Below, in pieces: positions 1-8,038 of a DNA stretch of 53,564 nucleotides. This stretch comes from DATIYF01 sp035517775 (GTDB taxonomy: Bacteria > Acidobacteriota > Terriglobia > Terriglobales > Acidobacteriaceae), in assembly GCA_035517775.1 (NCBI GenBank), contig DATIYF010000013.1, positions 1 to 53,564 of the forward strand. Reading direction: 5' to 3'. Each line of letters starts with the position of its first letter. The first letter of the stretch is position 1. Position numbers and translations under genes: made by a program. The notes below the pieces were generated by a model. The model had not been told where the DNA came from. It was given only the letters and a program-made list of their open reading frames with translations, and ran no database searches.

Positions 1-1
1 C

Positions 2-100
2 GGTAAGAAATCTTTGCTGATTGCCGCGAGCGTAACTGACCGCTGGGGAGGCCATAGGACCTGCACCTTTCTCGCGCTGGCGCGCATGAAGAAGAGTTGA
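2..100 (+). CDS. Possible C-terminal end of a gene cut by the window edge
   Basis: An open frame enters from the left edge and ends at TGA 98-100. It encodes about 32 residues ending in a basic tail (..LALARMKKS). The composition looks coding, but the fragment is too short to name a family. Bases 101-242 that follow hold no gene I can support; they include a degenerate 'ctgcg..tttgcggtta' stretch near 205-222 that resembles the one near 34985-35026. Confidence 0.3.
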   Translation, partial: GKKSLLIAASVTDRWGGHRTCTFLALARMKKS

Positions 101-242
101 AGACCGCTTCAAAGTATATAACGGAGAAATTCGGCCGGAGCCGTTACTCGGGGGATTGCCCCGTTTGCTGGGTTGAGCTTCTTTGCGCCCCTCGCCGCCA
201 TTCTGCGTTTTTTGCGGTTAGAGATCTTCTCCGGGAATAAGC

Positions 243-1046
243 TTATAGCGCGCCTCTAGCTGCGGTGAGCACCGTGTAGGTGAGATCGCCGGAGCGGTAG
301 GCCTCGAGAATGACGTCAATGCCTTCGACGAATTCCCGCGCCGCGCGGGGAAGCAGTTTGACTACGGGGCCGGATGAGCGGGCGCGCTGCCGGCAAATCT
401 CCCAGGTACGCACCACCTTAGAAGTCAGATCCTGGCAGCTCAAGATGCTCATGCCGTTCTTTGCGATTGCGCCTTTGTAATCTTCAACGCTCCACAGCTC
501 GGGGCACAAGAAGGCTTCCGCAACGCTGCGAACTCGCGGCGAGTCCATGGAACCGGTCCAGGCTGCAAGCAGAAGCCGGCCACGCGGGCGCAGCGCCGCA
601 ACCGAGCGGCCGAAGAAACCCGCCTTATCAACAAAGTGCTCAGAGGACTCCATGATCCAAAGCAGATCGCAGCTTTCCGCCGGAAACTCGAATCCATCGG
701 CATCGCCGACGGTGAACCGCACTCGCTCAGCAAGACCCGCCTTCGCAGCCTTCTCGCTCGCCAGCCGCACCTGTTTCGGACTGATGCTGATCCCCATCCC
801 CGAGCATCCCAACCACTGCGCCAGATACAGCAGCGTGCCGCCATGTCCGCAGCCCACATCGAGAACTCTCTCGCCGCCGCGCAGACCAAGCAGTGGAACG
901 CAGTGGTCGAGCAGTTTTTTCTGCGCCTCTTCCGGCGACTCGCTGCCCTCGGTGAACAATCCGTGATGAATGTGGTCGCCCCAGAATGTGCGGTAAATCA
1001 GGGCCAGCGAATCATAGTGCTCGCGAATTTGGGCGGCAGTTGCCAT
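243..1046 (-). CDS. Class I SAM-dependent methyltransferase (tocopherol O-methyltransferase-like)
   Basis: A 267-residue Rossmann-fold methyltransferase. The N-terminus (REHYDSLALIYRTFWGDHIHHG) resembles the gamma-tocopherol/small-molecule C- and O-methyltransferase group. Motif I is VLDVGCGHGG at about residues 60-70, followed by GMGISISPKQV (motif II region) and CDLLWIMESSEHF (motif IV region), where the substrate pocket lies. I chose ATG 1046 (MATAAQ..) rather than an in-frame start 24 bases upstream because family members begin a few residues before REHYD. The upstream bases at 1063-1095 are a dispersed repeat. The substrate cannot be told from sequence. The gene reads toward the left edge and is not obviously in an operon with thiO. 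Confidence 0.85.
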   Translation of the reverse strand: MATAAQIREHYDSLALIYRTFWGDHIHHGLFTEGSESPEEAQKKLLDHCVPLLGLRGGERVLDVGCGHGGTLLYLAQWLGCSGMGISISPKQVRLASEKAAKAGLAERVRFTVGDADGFEFPAESCDLLWIMESSEHFVDKAGFFGRSVAALRPRGRLLLAAWTGSMDSPRVRSVAEAFLCPELWSVEDYKGAIAKNGMSILSCQDLTSKVVRTWEICRQRARSSGPVVKLLPRAAREFVEGIDVILEAYRSGDLTYTVLTAARGAL

Positions 1047-1062
1047 GAAGCCCGAAGAATCT

Positions 1063-1095
1063 AACCACACAGGACACCGAGGACGCAGAGAAAGC
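1063..1095. repeat. Degenerate CACGAAG-family intergenic repeat
   Basis: Reads aaccacacaggacaccgagg and continues, a diverged copy of the AACCACGAAGGACACGAAG repeat found in several other intergenic gaps of this window. It lies between the divergent-looking ends of the methyltransferase and thiO. Confidence 0.5.
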
Positions 1096-1104
1096 CACCG
1101 CGGC

Positions 1105-2157
1105 TCAGCAGCCGAATCTCAAAGGTGAAAACGCCGAGAGATCACACTCCAGCTTAGCGCCCGTAATCAGTTGCCCCATAACCTGCGCCGTCACCGGGGC
1201 CAGCAATATGCCATCGCGAAAGTGTCCGGCGGCAACGAAATAGCCGGGGATCGCGGTCTCTCCCAGGATGGGCAGATTGTCCGGCGTCCCCGGCCGCAGT
1301 CCTGCCCACGCCTCGTGCACCCGCGCCTGCGACAGCGCCGGAATCAAGCGCAGCGCCGCCTGATGCAGCTGCTGGATGGTGCTCGGGTCGGTTCGCTTGT
1401 CGAAGCCGGCTTCCTCCTGCGTGGCCCCGATCAGAATGCGGCCATCGCTGCGTGGCACCAGATAGACCTCGGGCGCGCGGATAACGTGCCGGACTTCCGG
1501 CCCGCCGACGACTGCGAGCATCTGCCCTTTTACCGGGCGCGTAGGGATCTTCACCGGCGAAATGTGCCCCGCCCACGCGCCGGTGCAGTTCACGACTACG
1601 GGAGCATGATATTCCGTCCTGCCGGTACGTACCCCGGTCACGCGGCCACGGTCGGCCAAACACTCGCGAACCTCGGCGCCGGAAGAAATATCCACCCCTC
1701 GGTGGTGAGCAGCCTTGAGCGCCGCCGCCGAGAGCGCGCGCGGATCCACGCTGCGTTCCTGGCAGTAAATTGCCTCGCACTCTGCGCCCGCCAGCGCCGG
1801 CTCGAGTTCCGCAAGCGGCGCCGGCAGGTCAGGTCTGCCGTGGGGCGAGCCTGCGCCATTTTCCTGCGCCAACACGATCGTGCCCTGGCCACGCAGATCA
1901 AGCTTCATTCCCGATTCATCCTGCAATTCGTGCGCAAATTCCGGATACATGCCGGCGCTGGCCGCGGCCAGTTCCGCCAGGGCTTGCGGCAGTTCCGAAG
2001 GCGAATCGGCCAGCATTCCGGCTGCGGCATGCGAGGCCTCGCGCCCCGGTTCTCCGCGCTCCACCAGCAGCACGGAGGCTCCCCGCTTGCGCAGCGCAAG
2101 GGCGAGCGAAAGCCCGATGATGCCGCCGCCGGCTACAATCACGTCCCAGCTTTTCAC
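1105..2157 (-). CDS. thiO: Glycine oxidase ThiO (FAD-dependent)
   Basis: A 350-residue D-amino-acid-oxidase-family flavoprotein. ThiO oxidises glycine to iminoglycine for the thiazole moiety of thiamine. The N-terminal dinucleotide-binding fingerprint is GGGIIGLSLALALRKRG, followed by an acidic residue ending strand 2 (VERGE). AGMLADSPSE fits the conserved region after the first helix of glycine oxidases. The C-terminus has the family signature GLRPGTPDNLPILGE and AAGHFRDGILLAP. The start is GTG at 2157. No thiS/thiG is next to it; the neighbour 26 bases upstream on the same strand is a TlpA-like lipoprotein, so a shared transcript is likely. No TPP riboswitch is visible upstream. Another amine-oxidising DAO-family enzyme is the main alternative. 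Confidence 0.85.
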   Translation of the reverse strand: MKSWDVIVAGGGIIGLSLALALRKRGASVLLVERGEPGREASHAAAGMLADSPSELPQALAELAAASAGMYPEFAHELQDESGMKLDLRGQGTIVLAQENGAGSPHGRPDLPAPLAELEPALAGAECEAIYCQERSVDPRALSAAALKAAHHRGVDISSGAEVRECLADRGRVTGVRTGRTEYHAPVVVNCTGAWAGHISPVKIPTRPVKGQMLAVVGGPEVRHVIRAPEVYLVPRSDGRILIGATQEEAGFDKRTDPSTIQQLHQAALRLIPALSQARVHEAWAGLRPGTPDNLPILGETAIPGYFVAAGHFRDGILLAPVTAQVMGQLITGAKLECDLSAFSPLRFGC

Positions 2158-2183
2158 GGGAATATTGTAGAGGACGGCGCCAA

Positions 2184-2675
2184 TCAGAGCTTGCCGAGGA
2201 AGTCCACGATCTCGGGCTCGCTCCAGTCCACCTCGCCGATGAACTTGCGCCGCAGAATGCCGTTGCGGTCAATGATGTAAGTCTCGGGGAACTTGAAAGT
2301 TCCGTACAGGTCGTTGCTCTTCTGGCTGGGGTCGCGGACGGTCAGAAAATCTATGTTGTGTTCCTTCAGGAACTGATGATAGGCGCTGGAGTCTTCGTCC
2401 ACGCTCACCCCCAGCACCACCACGCCCTTGTTCTTCATTTTTTGCTGCAATTGTTCGAGCGAGGGCATCTCATCCACGCAGGGCGGGCACCACGTGGCCC
2501 AGAAATTCAGCACTACGATTTTTCCGCGAAACTCAGTCAGCGTGACGGAACGGTCTGAATCTTTGACGGTGAAATCAGGCGCGGGCGTTCCGATGTGGGG
2601 CGGGCGGGAGCCGCTGTAGCAGCCGGTAAGCAGAAAGAGAGTGACGAACCCAGTGAGGACGAGCGTGCGATGCAC
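2184..2675 (-). CDS. TlpA/ResA-like thioredoxin-fold lipoprotein
   Basis: About 163 residues from a GTG start at 2675. The N-terminus is a short basic region, a hydrophobic stretch and a lipobox LTGC, which predicts a lipoprotein anchored outside the cytoplasmic membrane. The redoxin domain has the active-site motif WCPPC within NFWATWCPPCVDE and the typical FKFPETYIIDRNG segment with a cis-proline region before strand 4. Such proteins reduce periplasmic disulfides, for example in cytochrome c maturation, or act as general thiol reductants. An in-frame TTG at 2714 would add a basic segment before the signal and is less likely. It is divergently transcribed from the GT2 gene, leaving about 40 bases of shared upstream DNA. 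Confidence 0.85.
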   Translation of the reverse strand: MHRTLVLTGFVTLFLLTGCYSGSRPPHIGTPAPDFTVKDSDRSVTLTEFRGKIVVLNFWATWCPPCVDEMPSLEQLQQKMKNKGVVVLGVSVDEDSSAYHQFLKEHNIDFLTVRDPSQKSNDLYGTFKFPETYIIDRNGILRRKFIGEVDWSEPEIVDFLGKL

Positions 2676-2680
2676 ACAGC

Positions 2681-2686
2681 TATAAT
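2681..2686 (+). promoter_or_regulatory. Candidate -10 element for the glycosyltransferase
   Basis: A perfect TATAAT lies 30 bases before the ATG at 2717, in the divergent gap. No convincing -35 hexamer stands 16-18 bases upstream, so the call rests on the -10 alone. Confidence 0.35.
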
Positions 2687-2716
2687 ACCTAATTCGCCTG
2701 CGCGGCCTGCCCAAAT

Positions 2717-3796
2717 ATGACAGCGACAGAAGCAGGAACGGAGCGGCCAGTCGTCTCGGTGATCGTGCCGGCGCGAAACGAAGAGACGTCTTTGGGCGCT
2801 TGCCTGGCTTCGCTTACTGCGCAAAAAGGTGTGGCGTTCGAGATCATCGTGGTGGATGACGGTTCGACCGACCGCACCCGCGAAATTGCCGGCGCTTTTC
2901 CCGCCGTGCAGATCGTCGAAGCCGGCCCGCTGCCCGAAGGCTGGAGCGGCAAGAATAATGCTGTAAGCGCCGGGGCCACGCGCGCGCGAGGCGATTGGTT
3001 TCTGTTCACCGATGCCGATACCGTCCATTTGCCCTACTCGCTGGTGCGCAGCCTGGGCGAAGCCCGGCGGAAGCATGCCGCTTTGCTTTCCTATTCGCCG
3101 GAGCAGGAAGTGGAAGGTTTCTGGCAGAAAGCGGTCATGCCGGTGATCTTCGCCGAACTGGCTTGCGCTTTTCAGCCCTCGCAGGTGAGCGATCCGAAGT
3201 CGCCCGCCGCGGCCGCCAACGGCCAGTATCTACTGGTTTCCCGCGAAGCTTACGCAGCAACGGGCGGACATGCGGCGGTTGCCGGCAATCTGCTCGAAGA
3301 TGTCGCTCTGGCCCGGGCGGTCAAGGCTTCCGGGCGCAGGATTTTCTTCCGCTACGGCGGCGATGCCGTGCGCACGCGCATGTACCGGAGCTTTGCCCAG
3401 ATGCGCGAAGGCTGGACCAAGAACCTGGCATTGCTGTTTCCCTCGCCGGGCCGGCTTGCGGCACTACGCCTGGCGGAATTTCTTCTGACCGCCGCCAGCG
3501 CCGAGGGCGCCCTTATGGCCGCGCTCTATGGCCGGGCCGCCCTGGCGGCTGCGGCGGCGGTGCTGTTTCTGATCTGCTGCGCGCTGTTTGTGGCGAGAAT
3601 TCGCCGGGCGCATTTTCCCTCTGGCGCGACGGCGGCCTCGCTGCTGGGGCTCCCCCTGTTCGCGTATCTCCTGCTGCGTTCCCGGGCGGCGCACCGCCGG
3701 GGAACGGTAAGCTGGAAGGGAAGGAGCTACGCCGCCGAACCTCCGCCAACTGGGTCAGCATCGGCGAGAGCGTCGGCCGCATCGAAGCTGGCGTGA
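2717..3796 (+). CDS. Family 2 glycosyltransferase, HpnB-like, membrane-anchored
   Basis: A 359-residue GT-A enzyme. The N-terminal nucleotide-sugar site is VSVIVPARNEE and IIVVDDGSTD; the metal-binding DxD-type motif is FTDADT at about residue 95. A central LLEDVALARAVKASG matches the ED acid-base region, and YRSFAQMREGWTKNL matches the QxxRW-like region. The C-terminus from about residue 250 has two or three hydrophobic segments, so the protein is likely anchored in the inner membrane with its catalytic domain in the cytoplasm. The overall arrangement resembles hopanoid-associated HpnB, but no hopanoid genes are nearby, so the acceptor is unknown. The last 30 residues are Ser/Ala-rich and poorly conserved in appearance. 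Confidence 0.8.
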   Translation: MTATEAGTERPVVSVIVPARNEETSLGACLASLTAQKGVAFEIIVVDDGSTDRTREIAGAFPAVQIVEAGPLPEGWSGKNNAVSAGATRARGDWFLFTDADTVHLPYSLVRSLGEARRKHAALLSYSPEQEVEGFWQKAVMPVIFAELACAFQPSQVSDPKSPAAAANGQYLLVSREAYAATGGHAAVAGNLLEDVALARAVKASGRRIFFRYGGDAVRTRMYRSFAQMREGWTKNLALLFPSPGRLAALRLAEFLLTAASAEGALMAALYGRAALAAAAAVLFLICCALFVARIRRAHFPSGATAASLLGLPLFAYLLLRSRAAHRRGTVSWKGRSYAAEPPPTGSASARASAASKLA

Positions 3797-3808
3797 AAAT
3801 GCGCTTAA

Positions 3809-3860
3809 TCAACCACTGCGCAGGGTTTTCTTCGTGTAGCTTCGTGGCCTTCGTGGTTGA
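3809..3860. repeat. CACGAAG-family repeat with short inverted ends
   Basis: TCAACCAC (3809-3816) and GTGGTTGA (3853-3860) are perfect inverted ends. Between them are three spaced copies of TTCGTG, the complement of CACGAA. It fills the gap between the GT2 gene and the pterin operon. Confidence 0.55.
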
Positions 3861-3882
3861 AGGGGCTGCTTCATAAAGCACT

Positions 3883-4293
3883 ATGGTCTATCTCACACGC
3901 AAAGCCGAATTTTCCGCCTCGCACTATTATCACAACCCGGCCTTTTCGCCGGAAGAGAACCAGCGCCTTTTCGGCAAGTGCAACAACCCCAACGGGCACG
4001 GCCACAACTACACGCTCGAAGTCACGGTGAAGGGCGAAGTGGACCCGCGCTCCGGCTTCGTGGTGGATCTGAAACAGTTAAAGGAAACCTTGAACCATGA
4101 AGTTCTGGACGCGCTCGACCACCGTTTTTTGAACAAAGAAGTGCCCGAGTTCGCTAACCGCATTCCAACCACGGAAAACCTCGCCATCGCAATCTGGCAG
4201 CGCCTGGCCCCTAAACTGAAAATGGCCCGACTTCACCGGGTGCGCGTCTATGAAACCCCCGATCTTTTCGTGGATTTCTACGGAGAACCATGA
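3883..4293 (+). CDS. queD: 6-pyruvoyl-tetrahydropterin synthase / 6-carboxy-tetrahydropterin synthase (QueD family)
   Basis: A 136-residue T-fold enzyme acting on dihydroneopterin triphosphate, the product of FolE two genes downstream. The zinc ligands are His14 (in FSASH) and His39/His41 (GHGH); the nucleophile is Cys33 in GKCNNPNGHGH. The Asp-His pair of the catalytic triad is Asp79-His80 (ALDHRF), and the substrate-anchoring Glu is in VYETP near the C-terminus. All expected residues are therefore present. It overlaps the next gene by ATGA, so the pair is translationally coupled. Sequence alone does not separate queuosine-type QueD from biopterin-type PTPS. No queC or queE is in the window. 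Confidence 0.88.
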   Translation: MVYLTRKAEFSASHYYHNPAFSPEENQRLFGKCNNPNGHGHNYTLEVTVKGEVDPRSGFVVDLKQLKETLNHEVLDALDHRFLNKEVPEFANRIPTTENLAIAIWQRLAPKLKMARLHRVRVYETPDLFVDFYGEP

Positions 4294-4712
4294 AGGCCCA
4301 CCTCACGCGGCGATACATGTTTTCGGCTTCGCACCGGTTGCATAACCAAGCCATGTCCGCCGAAGAGAACCACGCGACCTACGGCAAGTGCAACAATCCC
4401 CATGGGCACGGCCACAACTACGCGCTCGAAGTTACGGTCAGCGGGCCGGTGGATCAAAGCACCGGCATGGTGTGCAATCTGGTGGAACTTGACGGATTTG
4501 TAGACCGGCAGATTCTGGAACGCTTCCACTTGCAGAATCTCAACCTGGCGCCCGAATTCGCCACCCAGGTCCCTACCACGGAAAACCTTTGCGCCGTCAT
4601 CTACGATATTTTGCGGCGCGGATTTACCCCGGCGCATCTGGAGAAAGTGCGCCTGGAAGAGACTATGATGAATTCTTTCGAGTATGCGGGCGAAGCGGAG
4701 ATTGGACCCTAG
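4290..4712 (+). CDS. Second 6-pyruvoyl-tetrahydropterin synthase-like protein, altered active site
   Basis: A 140-residue paralogue of the preceding gene. It keeps the zinc histidines (His15, His40, His42), Cys34 in GKCNNPHGHGH, the PTTEN motif and a C-terminal Glu (RLEETM). At the place of the Asp-His dyad it reads ERFHLQNLN: aligned without gaps the Asp becomes Phe79, and in the alternative alignment (pairing NLN with the usual NLD) the dyad becomes His-Leu. The standard proton relay is thus lost in either alignment. It may be a specialised synthase, a partner subunit of the first copy in a mixed oligomer, or an enzyme making a different pterin. The ATGA overlap with the upstream copy and the folE 36 bases downstream argue for one operon and a shared pathway. 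Confidence 0.82.
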   Translation: MKAHLTRRYMFSASHRLHNQAMSAEENHATYGKCNNPHGHGHNYALEVTVSGPVDQSTGMVCNLVELDGFVDRQILERFHLQNLNLAPEFATQVPTTENLCAVIYDILRRGFTPAHLEKVRLEETMMNSFEYAGEAEIGP

Positions 4713-4748
4713 GTTTGCCGGACCGGAAGGGGAAGGGAACCTCGCATC

Positions 4749-5363
4749 ATGACGCAATCGGTTGAACCGGAATCAGTTGAGCCAGCCACGCTGACCAGCG
4801 CCAGCTTTGAAGACCTGGTGCGCGAAATGATTGTTCGCCTGGGCGAAGACCCTGGACGCGAGGGGTTGACGCGAACTCCCCAGCGGGTGCATCGCGCCTA
4901 CGAGTTTCTGATGCGCGGCTATCGCGAAGATCCTGAAGCCATGCTTAAAAACGCCCTCTTCACGGTCACTTACGACGAAATGGTAATCGTGAAAGACGTC
5001 GAAATGTTCAGCCTGTGCGAGCACCACATGCTGCCGTTTTTTGGCAAGGTGCACGTGGCCTACATTCCCAATGGCAAAGTGATCGGCCTGAGCAAAATTC
5101 CGCGCCTCATCGAAATTTTTTCCCGCCGCCTGCAGTTGCAGGAACGCCTGACCACGCAGATCGCGGAAACCATCCAGAAAGCCATTCAGCCCCAGGGCGT
5201 GGGCGTGGTAATCGAAGCCCGCCATCTCTGCATGATGATGCGCGGCGTGGAAAAACAGCACTCCGCCGCGGTTACCTCCGCTATGCTCGGCTCGTTCCGC
5301 CAGGAGCAGGAAACGCGGACGGAGTTTCTCTCTCTGATCCGCAACCGCGCCAACGGAGCCTAG
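4749..5363 (+). CDS. folE: GTP cyclohydrolase I
   Basis: A 204-residue FolE converting GTP to 7,8-dihydroneopterin triphosphate, the substrate of the two upstream PTPS genes and of folate synthesis. The zinc site is intact: Cys and His in SLCEHHMLPF and Cys in RHLCMMMRGVE. KVIGLSKIPRLIE and EKQHSAAVTSAMLG are further family blocks. The start ATG at 4749 is preceded by GGGGAAGGGAA, a good ribosome site. The N-terminal 25 residues are variable, as usual. Being last in the three-gene operon suggests co-expression for pterin or deazapurine synthesis rather than for folate alone. Confidence 0.95.
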   Translation: MTQSVEPESVEPATLTSASFEDLVREMIVRLGEDPGREGLTRTPQRVHRAYEFLMRGYREDPEAMLKNALFTVTYDEMVIVKDVEMFSLCEHHMLPFFGKVHVAYIPNGKVIGLSKIPRLIEIFSRRLQLQERLTTQIAETIQKAIQPQGVGVVIEARHLCMMMRGVEKQHSAAVTSAMLGSFRQEQETRTEFLSLIRNRANGA

Positions 5364-5488
5364 CGCACCGTTTGGATTTGTGCCCTCATATGGTTGCGCC
5401 AGATGGCTTGCGGCCGGCACACAACCCAAGGGCCAATGCTCGTCGGCAAATACTCCACCCGGATGGTGCGGAGCAGCGGCGGGAGGCC

Positions 5489-6187
5489 TCACCAGGTCCC
5501 ATAGCGGGCGCGCTGCGGCCGCTCGGGAAAGATCTTGATCATGATCAGGCCGGCGAGAAATCCGCCGACATGGGCCCAGAAAGCCACGCCGCCGCTGTTA
5601 TTGCCGGCATAGGAGAGCGACGTCGCCGTGCCGCTCAGGAACTGGACCACAAACCAGTAGCCGAGCATGATCCAGGCGGGCAGGTGGAAGAGGAAAAAGA
5701 TCGGAAACCAGGTGAGCACGCGGGCCTTCGGATAGAGAATGAAGTACGCCCCCAGCACACCCGCAATGGCGCCGCTGGCCCCAATCGTCGGTACACGGGA
5801 GTGCGGCGTCAGCGCCACCTGGGCGGCGGCGGCCGCAAAGCCGCTCAGCAGATAGAAGATCAGGTATTTCAGGTGCCCGAGATAGTCTTCAATGTTGTCG
5901 CCAAAAATCCACAGAAACCACATGTTGCCGATCACATGCAGCCATGAGCCGTGCAGGAACATCGAGGTAAAGAAGGGAACGAGTGCGGCCAGCGGGCTGG
6001 CATAACGGCTGCCGGCCACCAACGCCGTCACCTGGCTGGGCACAAGGCCGAACTGGAACATCACCGCCATCAGGCTGTCTCGGTCGAGGGCCGACTCGAA
6101 AAAGAAAATCACCAGGTTCAACCCGATCAGAAAATAGGTCAGATAGGGAACGCTGAAGCGCGGCTGATCGTCGCGAATGGGAATCAT
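5489..6187 (-). CDS. Rhomboid-family intramembrane serine protease
   Basis: A 232-residue protein with at least six predicted membrane segments. The catalytic serine is Ser138 in GASGAIAG and the catalytic histidine is His206 in AHVGGFLAG. The oxyanion-side HxxxN is present as HVIGN (His84-Asn88) in the second segment. This is a complete GlpG-type active site, so activity is expected; the substrates would be membrane proteins with unstable transmembrane helices. The gene is convergent with folE, separated by about 125 bases without a clear terminator. A Gln/Pro-rich soluble N-terminal domain is absent, so this is the short bacterial type. Confidence 0.9.
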   Translation of the reverse strand: MIPIRDDQPRFSVPYLTYFLIGLNLVIFFFESALDRDSLMAVMFQFGLVPSQVTALVAGSRYASPLAALVPFFTSMFLHGSWLHVIGNMWFLWIFGDNIEDYLGHLKYLIFYLLSGFAAAAAQVALTPHSRVPTIGASGAIAGVLGAYFILYPKARVLTWFPIFFLFHLPAWIMLGYWFVVQFLSGTATSLSYAGNNSGGVAFWAHVGGFLAGLIMIKIFPERPQRARYGTW

Positions 6188-6375
6188 GAGAGATTTGGAT
6201 CCCGCGTCCCGCCGGATTTGATAATTTAGCTACAGCGCCCGGGCCGCGCGGGCGGGCCTTGCCGGGACTGCTGCCACCACTTGCCAAATCAGCGATTCTG
6301 AAAGTTAGCAGATTTCCTGCGGTTTCAGAAATCGCGGTGAACGAAACAGGGTGAGGGGAAGGGTGCGAAGGAAAA

Positions 6376-7290
6376 ATGAACGGCGTTCTCGTCATTGACA
6401 AGCCGGCGGGCATGACCTCGCACGACGTCGTCAGCCGCGTGCGCCGCATTCTGCGCGAGCGCTCGGTGGGCCATGTGGGCACGCTCGACCCTTCCGCTAC
6501 CGGAGTCCTGCCCCTGGTCACCGGAAGTCTCACTCGTATCGCCCAGTTCTATCTCGCCTCTGAGAAGGTGTACCAAGGCGTGATCCGCTTTGGCTTCGCC
6601 ACCGACACCTACGACGCCGAAGGCGAAGCCAGCAGCGCAATTCAACCGGTCACGCCCTCGCTGGCGCAGGTGCAGGAACTGGCCGCGGGCTTTCTCGGCG
6701 TGCAGCAGCAGATGCCGCCGCCGTTTTCGGCCAAGAAAATCCACGGCGTTCCAGCCTACAAACTGGCGCGCCGGCATAAAGAAGTCCCGCTCTCGCCGGT
6801 CAGGGTGGAAATCAAGGAATTCGAGATCACCGCCGTCGAAAACGATTGCGCGAGCTTCCGTGCCCGGGTTGCCCCCGGAACGTACATGCGCGCCGTGGCC
6901 CACGAAATGGGGCAGAAGATGGGCTGCGGCGCGCATTTGCAATCGCTGCGGCGCACGGCCACGGCGGAGTTCGAAATCGCCGATGCCCACACCCTCGAGG
7001 AGGTGGAAGCAGCCAGCCATGCGGGCGGCGCCGAGGCGCTGTTCGTTCATCCCCGGCGCCTGCTGCCGCAGTTGCCCTCGGTAACGGCTAACGCGGAAGC
7101 CACCGCTTTCATTCGCAACGGGCGCGCGGTGAATCTGCCCGAGTTTTCGCGAGCGCCTCTGGTGAAGGTCTTTCAGGGGCAGAATGAGCTGATCGCTATA
7201 GCCGAGCGCATCGCCGGCACCTTGTTTCATCCAAAGATTGTGTTGGCAGCGCAGCCGGCAGGGCAACTCGCCGCAGGCCAAAAGAAATAA
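6376..7290 (+). CDS. truB: tRNA pseudouridine-55 synthase TruB
   Basis: A 304-residue pseudouridine synthase modifying U55 in the T loop of tRNAs. The N-terminus has NGVLVIDKPAGMTSHD, and the catalytic aspartate is Asp38 in GTLDPSATGVLP. KVYQGVIRFGFATDTYDAEG and GTYMRAVAHEMG are further TruB blocks. Length matches the family. The ribosome site GAAGGA sits just before the ATG at 6376. It is a lone gene here: rbfA/infB, its usual partners, are not adjacent. Confidence 0.95.
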   Translation: MNGVLVIDKPAGMTSHDVVSRVRRILRERSVGHVGTLDPSATGVLPLVTGSLTRIAQFYLASEKVYQGVIRFGFATDTYDAEGEASSAIQPVTPSLAQVQELAAGFLGVQQQMPPPFSAKKIHGVPAYKLARRHKEVPLSPVRVEIKEFEITAVENDCASFRARVAPGTYMRAVAHEMGQKMGCGAHLQSLRRTATAEFEIADAHTLEEVEAASHAGGAEALFVHPRRLLPQLPSVTANAEATAFIRNGRAVNLPEFSRAPLVKVFQGQNELIAIAERIAGTLFHPKIVLAAQPAGQLAAGQKK

Positions 7291-7294
7291 TTCT

Positions 7295-7897
7295 CTACTT
7301 CGCCGGTTCGCCTCTCTTTGTTCCCGTGGCCTGCACATCAATCTCCACACTGCGTTCCACGCGCAAAAGGAATGTGCTTGGGTTTTTCATGCCCCAGTCC
7401 ACATAAGGGAGAGAAAAGTGGGCTGAGACACTCCAGTGGTCCGGCAGCAGTTCCACCCGCACCGGCACCACCACTTCGTGCCCGGCGCCATGGATGGTGA
7501 GTTTGCCATGCACCTTCAAGTTCGACGCTCCGGCGGAAACCAGCGTTCCTTCGGCACTCTCTGCCGCGAAGGTGATCTCGGGAAAGCGCGCGCTCTCCAG
7601 AATCTCGGAATGCATCCTGCGGTCGCGGCGGTCGTTGCCGCTGTCGCCGCTCGCGGCATCCACCACCAGTTCGCCGCTAATGGCATTGGCCGCCGGATTG
7701 AACTGAATCGAGCCGCGCTTGAGCTGAAAGCGCCCGTGCACACTGTGCAATGTGGCCCCAAGAACGAAATCCACCGAGGTTTGGGCCGGCGCGAACTGAA
7801 GCAGCAGGTCCTTCGAAGATGCTTGGGCGGAAAGCAGTGGGTTTAACAGGCAAAGCAGTCCCAGCAGTTGCAGCCCCGGCGCGATTCTCATCCTCAT
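7295..7897 (-). CDS. YceI-family periplasmic protein
   Basis: About 200 residues from ATG 7897, starting with a signal peptide (MRMRIAPGLQLLGLLCLL, cleavage near LSAQA). The mature part is a lipocalin-like YceI barrel: TSVDFVLGATLHSVHG, then RRDRRMHSEILESARFPEITF, the region that contacts the isoprenoid in structures, and VHGKLTIHGAGHEVVVPV. Family members bind polyisoprenoid or amide lipids in the periplasm. The stop lies 4 bases from the truB stop, so the two genes are tail to tail. An in-frame start 33 bases further up would precede the signal peptide and is less likely. Confidence 0.85.
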   Translation of the reverse strand: MRMRIAPGLQLLGLLCLLNPLLSAQASSKDLLLQFAPAQTSVDFVLGATLHSVHGRFQLKRGSIQFNPAANAISGELVVDAASGDSGNDRRDRRMHSEILESARFPEITFAAESAEGTLVSAGASNLKVHGKLTIHGAGHEVVVPVRVELLPDHWSVSAHFSLPYVDWGMKNPSTFLLRVERSVEIDVQATGTKRGEPAK

Positions 7898-8038
7898 TCC
7901 GCACGGCTCCGATTGTCGGCTGCAAGCCAAGTCTTCAAAGACCGGCCTTTTCAGGTGGGAGCCGCGTCCGCAACCGCCAGCGGACGCGGTCAGAATTACA
8001 CCGAAAGATGCGTCGCCGGGTCGCGCCGGTTGCTTAGC

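Noticed and set aside
449..2280. Long open frames antisense to the methyltransferase and thiO (for example 1171-2280 +)
   Set aside because: They overlap well-conserved genes in full and have Arg/Pro/His-rich composition typical of the reverse frame of GC-rich coding DNA.
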